From Roseiarcus sp963822215 (GTDB taxonomy: Bacteria > Pseudomonadota > Alphaproteobacteria > Rhizobiales > Beijerinckiaceae), in the NCBI GenBank assembly GCA_963822215.1, contig CAWGGX010000010.1, positions 496,001 to 560,000 of the forward strand: 64,000 nucleotides of DNA, in the 5' to 3' direction. The notes beneath the pieces were generated by a model that saw nothing but the letters and a program-made list of their open reading frames with translations, searched no databases and was not told the DNA's origin. Below, piece after piece: positions 60,488-64,000 of the stretch (position 1 is its first letter; each line of letters starts with the position of its first letter). The translations under genes were made by a program, and so were the position numbers.

Positions 60488-61447
60488 TCACGGCGCCGCG
60501 CCGCCCGCCTTGCGCCAAACCAGGATCGCCGCGGCGAGATCCTCGATTGCCGCGCCAACGGACTTGAACAGGGTAATCTCCTCCGCGTTTCTGCGGCCGG
60601 GCGCGCCGCGGCAGAGGGCGGGAAGGTCGGCGATGACGGCCGAGCGATCGATCACCCCGGCCAAAATCCCGACCGCCACGTCGCCGCCTTCGACGAGCGC
60701 GGCGTCGGTGTCGACGTAAATGCGTGAGCGCCGCAGGACCTCGTCGTCCGCCTCGCGCATCGAAATGGCAAACGCCCCGACGAGGTCGAGATGCTGCCCG
60801 GGCTTGAGCCAGCGGCCGGCGATCAGCGGCTCGGTCGCAAGCGTCGCGCAGGAGACGACATCGGCCTCGGCGACTGCGGCTTCGAGGTCCTCGGCCGGCC
60901 TGGCGGGAAGGCCGATGTCGACGAGGCTCGCGGCGAGTTTCCGCGCGCCCTCGGGACGACGGTTCCACACCGCGATCCGCTCGTATCCGCGCACGCTCGC
61001 ATGCGCGCGCGCCAGGAAGGGCGCGAGCGCGCCCGCGCCGACGATGAGCAGGCGTTTTGCGTCCGCCCGCGCGAGATGGCGCGCCGCAAGCGCCGAAGCG
61101 GCCGCGGTCCGCCAGTGGGTAAGGCGGGTTCCGTCCATTGCCGCCAGCGTCTCGCCGGTGCGGCCGGACTGCAGCACATAGACGCCTTGGACCGCCGGAA
61201 TGCCGCGGGCCGAATTGCCCGGGAACACATTGACCACCTTGACTCCCAGGTAGCGGCCGGCGCGCGAGGCGCTTTCGGTCCAAGCCGGCATCAAGAGGCA
61301 GGTCGCCTGCGGCTCGCCAGCGCGCTCTATCGGATGGTGATGGCGATGCGGCGCGTAGAATCCCCCACGCATCGCCTCGGCGAGTTCGTCAGTCAGTGCG
61401 GGAAATTCGAGCGTCCTGTCGATGTCCTCGGCGGAAAAGAGGCGCAT
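60488..61447 (-). CDS. Ornithine cyclodeaminase/mu-crystallin family protein
   Basis: 319 residues. NAD-binding Rossmann loop GAGALAPFLARAH near residues 136-148 (GxGxxA). The catalytic-type Asp and Lys lie in VKVVNVFPGN (near 70) and AMDGTRLTHWRTAAASALAARHLA (near 105), and VDTDAALVEGGDV near 245. Members deaminate ornithine, or reduce imines such as delta1-pyrroline-2-carboxylate; the specific substrate is unclear. Confidence 0.85.
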   Translation of the reverse strand: MRLFSAEDIDRTLEFPALTDELAEAMRGGFYAPHRHHHPIERAGEPQATCLLMPAWTESASRAGRYLGVKVVNVFPGNSARGIPAVQGVYVLQSGRTGETLAAMDGTRLTHWRTAAASALAARHLARADAKRLLIVGAGALAPFLARAHASVRGYERIAVWNRRPEGARKLAASLVDIGLPARPAEDLEAAVAEADVVSCATLATEPLIAGRWLKPGQHLDLVGAFAISMREADDEVLRRSRIYVDTDAALVEGGDVAVGILAGVIDRSAVIADLPALCRGAPGRRNAEEITLFKSVGAAIEDLAAAILVWRKAGGAAP

Positions 61448-61454
61448 CGCTGGC

Positions 61455-61784
61455 TTAGGCGCGAGGCAGGGTGGACGCCGCCGACTGAGCCGCCTTGAGT
61501 TGCTGGGCCTCGGCGCGCAAACGATCCGCCTCGACGCGGCTCTGGCGGGCCGCGCGACGATGCCGGCCCTGCGACACCCAAGTCGCCGCCGCGCCGGCGA
61601 CCACTCCGAGCATGGCGGCGGCGATCACGACGACGAAGAGGGGAACCTCGAGCGAGAAGGCGGCGTTGTCGGCCGCGCTAAACGGATCGAACGACAGCGT
61701 TACCCATTGCCGGTTGGCAAAGGCGAACGCCAGCAGGATCACAATCACGATCGCGACAAAGACAAGGCGGAAAAAACGGATCAT
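61455..61784 (-). CDS. LapA-type (DUF1049) membrane protein
   Basis: 109 residues from the ATG at 61784. Two membrane helices (residues 4-24 and 46-70, VVVIAAAMLGVVAGAAATWVS) and a cytoplasmic coiled coil, the pattern of lipopolysaccharide assembly protein LapA. It lies downstream of ihfB on the same strand, a common alphaproteobacterial order. Confidence 0.85.
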   Translation of the reverse strand: MIRFFRLVFVAIVIVILLAFAFANRQWVTLSFDPFSAADNAAFSLEVPLFVVVIAAAMLGVVAGAAATWVSQGRHRRAARQSRVEADRLRAEAQQLKAAQSAASTLPRA

Positions 61785-61838
61785 CGGAGTCCTTCTCGCT
61801 CCGCCGTCCTGCAGCGCCATTCGGAGGAAAGCGTCATC

Positions 61839-62135
61839 TCAATCCAGTTCGACCGGGGTGCGGTTGAGGCGCTCGCGCATCTCCTTGCCGGTTTTGAAGA
61901 AGGGCGCGAGCTTTTCTGTCACCGGCACCTTGTCGCCGGTGCGCGGGTTGCGGCCGGTGCGCGCTTGACGCTGCTTTGTCGAGAAGGCGCCGAAGCCACG
62001 CAACTCGACCCGCTCGCCGCGCGCCAGCGCGTCGCCAATCTCTCCGAGGATGGCGTCGATAATGTTCTCGATGTCGCGCTGATACAGATGCGGATTGCGC
62101 GCGGCCATCCGTTGCACGAGTTCGGACTTGATCAC
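61839..62135 (-). CDS. ihfB: Integration host factor beta subunit
   Basis: 98 residues from a GTG start (IKSELVQRMAARNPHLYQRDIENIIDAI). Dimerisation body plus the two DNA-binding beta arms with the NPRTG tip at GRNPRTGDKVPV and the C-terminal GKEMRERLN. IHF bends DNA in recombination, replication and transcription. Its alpha subunit gene lies elsewhere, as is usual. Confidence 0.93.
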   Translation of the reverse strand: MIKSELVQRMAARNPHLYQRDIENIIDAILGEIGDALARGERVELRGFGAFSTKQRQARTGRNPRTGDKVPVTEKLAPFFKTGKEMRERLNRTPVELD

Positions 62136-62268
62136 TGAACGTCCCCAACTCAAAACCGCCCGGGGAGCGCCCCAGAGCCTACATGCCGCAAAACATCGCT
62201 TCCGATCAATACGAAACCAGCGTTACGCATTTGAGATGCCAACGTCTCTCTGCGGAAAATGCGCAAGT

Positions 62269-63276
62269 TCATGCTGAACGCCGCAACTCATACTGGCCCG
62301 TCTTACGGAAACGCACAAGATAGGAGGCGATAATCGCGTCGACCGCTTGCGGCGCGATACCGAGACCAGCGAGGACGCGTCCCTCCGCCTCCGCCTTCGG
62401 CGACACGACATTGTCGACGGCGAGCAGGTCGATCTGGTCGCGATGAACCGTCAGAAGCTTGGGAAACAGGCCGAGCGAAGCTTTGCTCGCGAAGGTCGTG
62501 GTCGTGGCGATGAAACGGGATGGCGCGAGCGGCAGCGCGACGAGAAGGCGGCGGCGTTCGGCCGCCCGGAGCGCGAACTCGGCGGCTTCGCGCAGCGTCA
62601 TCACCTGCGGTCCACCGAGCTCGTAGACGACGCCCGGCTTGGTTTCGCCAGCGAGCGCCGCGGTCGCGGCGCGCGCGACATCGCCGACATAAACCGGCTG
62701 CAGCCGGGTCCCGCCGCCGCCAAACAGCGGAATGACCCAAAAGAAGCGTGCGAGCGCTCCGAAGCGGTTGAAGAAGTCGTCCTCGGGTCCGAACACGACC
62801 GAGGGTCGAAGGATCGTCGCGCCAGGGAATTCGGACAGCGTCGCCTCCTCTCCCTGACCCTTGCTGGCGATGTAGGGCGAGGGCGAATTGGGGTTGGCGC
62901 CGATCCCGGAGACATGGGCGTAGGTCTCGAGCCCCGCGGCCCTGGCCGCGCGGGCAAGCGTAGCGGCTCCGTCAATATGCACGGCGCGATAGGTCTGAGC
63001 GCCGCTCTCAGCCTTAACGCCCGTGACGTTGATCGCCATTTCCGCGCCTTCGAGGGCGGCCGCGACCGAGGTCGGGTAGCGTAGGTTGGCCTGTACGGCC
63101 TCGATCTGCCCCACGCCCCCGATCGGCTGCAGAAAGAAGGCGAGGTCTGGACGCCGCACCGCGACGCGCACGCGCCAGCCTTGGCGCACAAGGGCGCGGA
63201 CGATGTGCCGTCCCAGAAAACCCGAACCGCCGAACACGGTCGCCAAGCGGCTACGTTCGAAAGTGGCGTCGGCCAT
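62269..63276 (-). CDS. NDUFA9-like NAD(P)-binding protein
   Basis: 335 residues from the ATG at 63276. Atypical extended SDR: the NAD loop VFGGSGFLGRHI (residues 15-26), then VTGVKAESGAQTY and SKGQGEEA, where the usual catalytic YxxxK is replaced by YIASKGQGE. GPEDDFFNRF is typical of the complex I accessory subunit NDUFA9 family. Probably structural or lipid-related rather than catalytic. Confidence 0.85.
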   Translation of the reverse strand: MADATFERSRLATVFGGSGFLGRHIVRALVRQGWRVRVAVRRPDLAFFLQPIGGVGQIEAVQANLRYPTSVAAALEGAEMAINVTGVKAESGAQTYRAVHIDGAATLARAARAAGLETYAHVSGIGANPNSPSPYIASKGQGEEATLSEFPGATILRPSVVFGPEDDFFNRFGALARFFWVIPLFGGGGTRLQPVYVGDVARAATAALAGETKPGVVYELGGPQVMTLREAAEFALRAAERRRLLVALPLAPSRFIATTTTFASKASLGLFPKLLTVHRDQIDLLAVDNVVSPKAEAEGRVLAGLGIAPQAVDAIIASYLVRFRKTGQYELRRSA

Positions 63277-63391
63277 CGCGGTCGTCTCCAGAATGGTCCG
63301 CAGAGTGAGACTGATCCCGCCACCCCATATGCGATGACCGCCGGCCTGTACAGCCGCGAAAATGGCTAAATTTCCGGCGCGCGGCTGGACC

Positions 63392-64000
63392 TTACGCCGT
63401 GGCCTTCCGGCGCAACTCGACAACTTGGTCGGCGGCCTTCCCCGAAAGCTCTGCGAGATGATCAAACCGGGTCTCGTAGGCGCCGACGCCGGCAGTCGCC
63501 GACCGCAGTTCGATGATGAGGTCGCCGATCTCCGCTTCTGGGATAAGCGCGCGCAAGGCTTCCCAGCCTTTCCAGCCCTCGCGCGCCTCGAAGCCGAGGA
63601 TCTGGCCGCGGCGGGCGCTGACGAGCGCGCTTGCGCGAGCCAGGGCGTCGGAGGGGACGTAGATCGTCACCGAGAGGATCGGCTCCAGCAGCACCGGGCG
63701 AGCCTTGGCCAGCGCCTCGTCGAGCGCGATGCGGGCGGCTGCGCGGAACGCCATGTCCGAAGAGTCGACGGTATGATAGGAACCGTCCGTCAGCGTCACC
63801 GAGACGTCAACGACCGGGAAGCCGAGGGGCCCGCGGGCCATGGCGTCCCTGGCGCCGGCTTCCACCGAAGAGAAATATTGTCGCGGCACCGCGCCGCCAT
63901 GCACCCGCTCCGCGAAGGCGAAACCTTCGCCGCGGCCGCGCGGCGCGACCTCGACCACGACGTCGCCGAACTGACCGTGTCCGCCGGACTGCTTCTTGTG
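63392..64000 (-). CDS. Elongation-factor-G-like GTPase, C-terminal part (continues past the right edge)
   Basis: Last 203 codons of a longer gene running off the window. The visible domains IV and V include KKQSGGHGQFGDVVVEV, RVHGGAVPRQYFSSVEAG and the SVTIYVPSDALARASALVSARRGQILGF segment of domain V. Rhizobiales carry a second EF-G-like protein beside canonical FusA; this is likely that paralogue, but the GTPase domain is not in the window. Confidence 0.87.
   Translation of the reverse strand, partial: HKKQSGGHGQFGDVVVEVAPRGRGEGFAFAERVHGGAVPRQYFSSVEAGARDAMARGPLGFPVVDVSVTLTDGSYHTVDSSDMAFRAAARIALDEALAKARPVLLEPILSVTIYVPSDALARASALVSARRGQILGFEAREGWKGWEALRALIPEAEIGDLIIELRSATAGVGAYETRFDHLAELSGKAADQVVELRRKATA

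Overview
The window looks like a chromosomal piece from a high-GC alphaproteobacterium, most likely order Hyphomicrobiales (Rhizobiales). The evidence is SciP and RcdA, the CtrA cell-cycle regulators found only in alphaproteobacteria, a DUF1192 protein, an IalB-family protein, an Omp25/RopB-like outer-membrane barrel, HspQ, and a 41-residue bL36. Nothing fixes genus or species. The sequence gives no rRNA, no tRNA and no CRISPR array that I can support.

Region by region. 0.3-5.5 kb is a minus-strand operon: cytochrome P450, 2Fe-2S ferredoxin, DUF1932-type dehydrogenase, and two near-identical periplasmic binding proteins. A divergent AraC-type regulator (frameshifted) and two tandem operator-like repeats face it. 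6.7-8.2 kb holds toxin-antitoxin-like genes. 8.3-15.5 kb is a catabolic island: LysR regulator, ligA-ligB (protocatechuate 4,5-dioxygenase), ligJ (4-oxalomesaconate hydratase), GntR regulator, quiC (3-dehydroshikimate dehydratase), a shikimate/quinate dehydrogenase and the first 43 codons of an MFS transporter cut by an IS3-family element. Together these would convert quinate or shikimate to dehydroshikimate, then protocatechuate, then 4,5-ring-cleavage products. 15.5-39.2 kb lies between two apparently identical IS3-family copies in the same orientation. It starts with decayed genes (hydantoinase remnant, frameshifted UvrD-type helicase, twice-frameshifted class A beta-lactamase, alcohol dehydrogenase tail). 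It continues with intact genes: a PEP-CTERM protein, DenD, a second tandem pair of binding proteins, a MotA/OmpA-like pair, a CoA-ester lyase, HspQ, IalB, a YejA-like binding protein, a hydrolase and small membrane proteins.

39.2-50.7 kb is mostly housekeeping: lrgB, an outer-membrane barrel, a class III cyclase, sciP-mnmA-DUF1192-rcdA, a ThiE-like protein, a Sel1-repeat protein, edd, and a secretin-N-like protein carrying a fresh in-frame duplication. 50.7-56.6 kb is a mobile-element cluster: a REP-like inverted repeat, an IS91-type element with a truncated integrase, a third and diverged IS3-family copy, and an ISAs1-family element with a clear 10-bp target duplication inside an unrecognised gene. 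56.9-64 kb returns to chromosome backbone: MBL hydrolase, thioesterase, phosphopantetheinyl transferase, rpmJ, a TPR protein, ornithine cyclodeaminase-like protein, LapA-like protein, ihfB, an NDUFA9-like protein and the C-terminal end of an EF-G-like GTPase running off the right edge.

Two themes stand out. The first is the pairing of the P450 operon with the quinate/shikimate-protocatechuate genes, suggesting a specialised aromatic or plant-compound diet. The second is a concentration of single-base frameshifts and IS-made deletion scars between 5.6 and 22 kb. Either this accessory region is decaying or the assembly has indel errors there. I found no convincing new defence system. The most unusual elements are the P450/binding-protein operon with its repeat operator, the roughly 250-bp dispersed repeat with a built-in terminator, the small MITE that supplies a stop codon, and the duplicated secretin-N-like gene.
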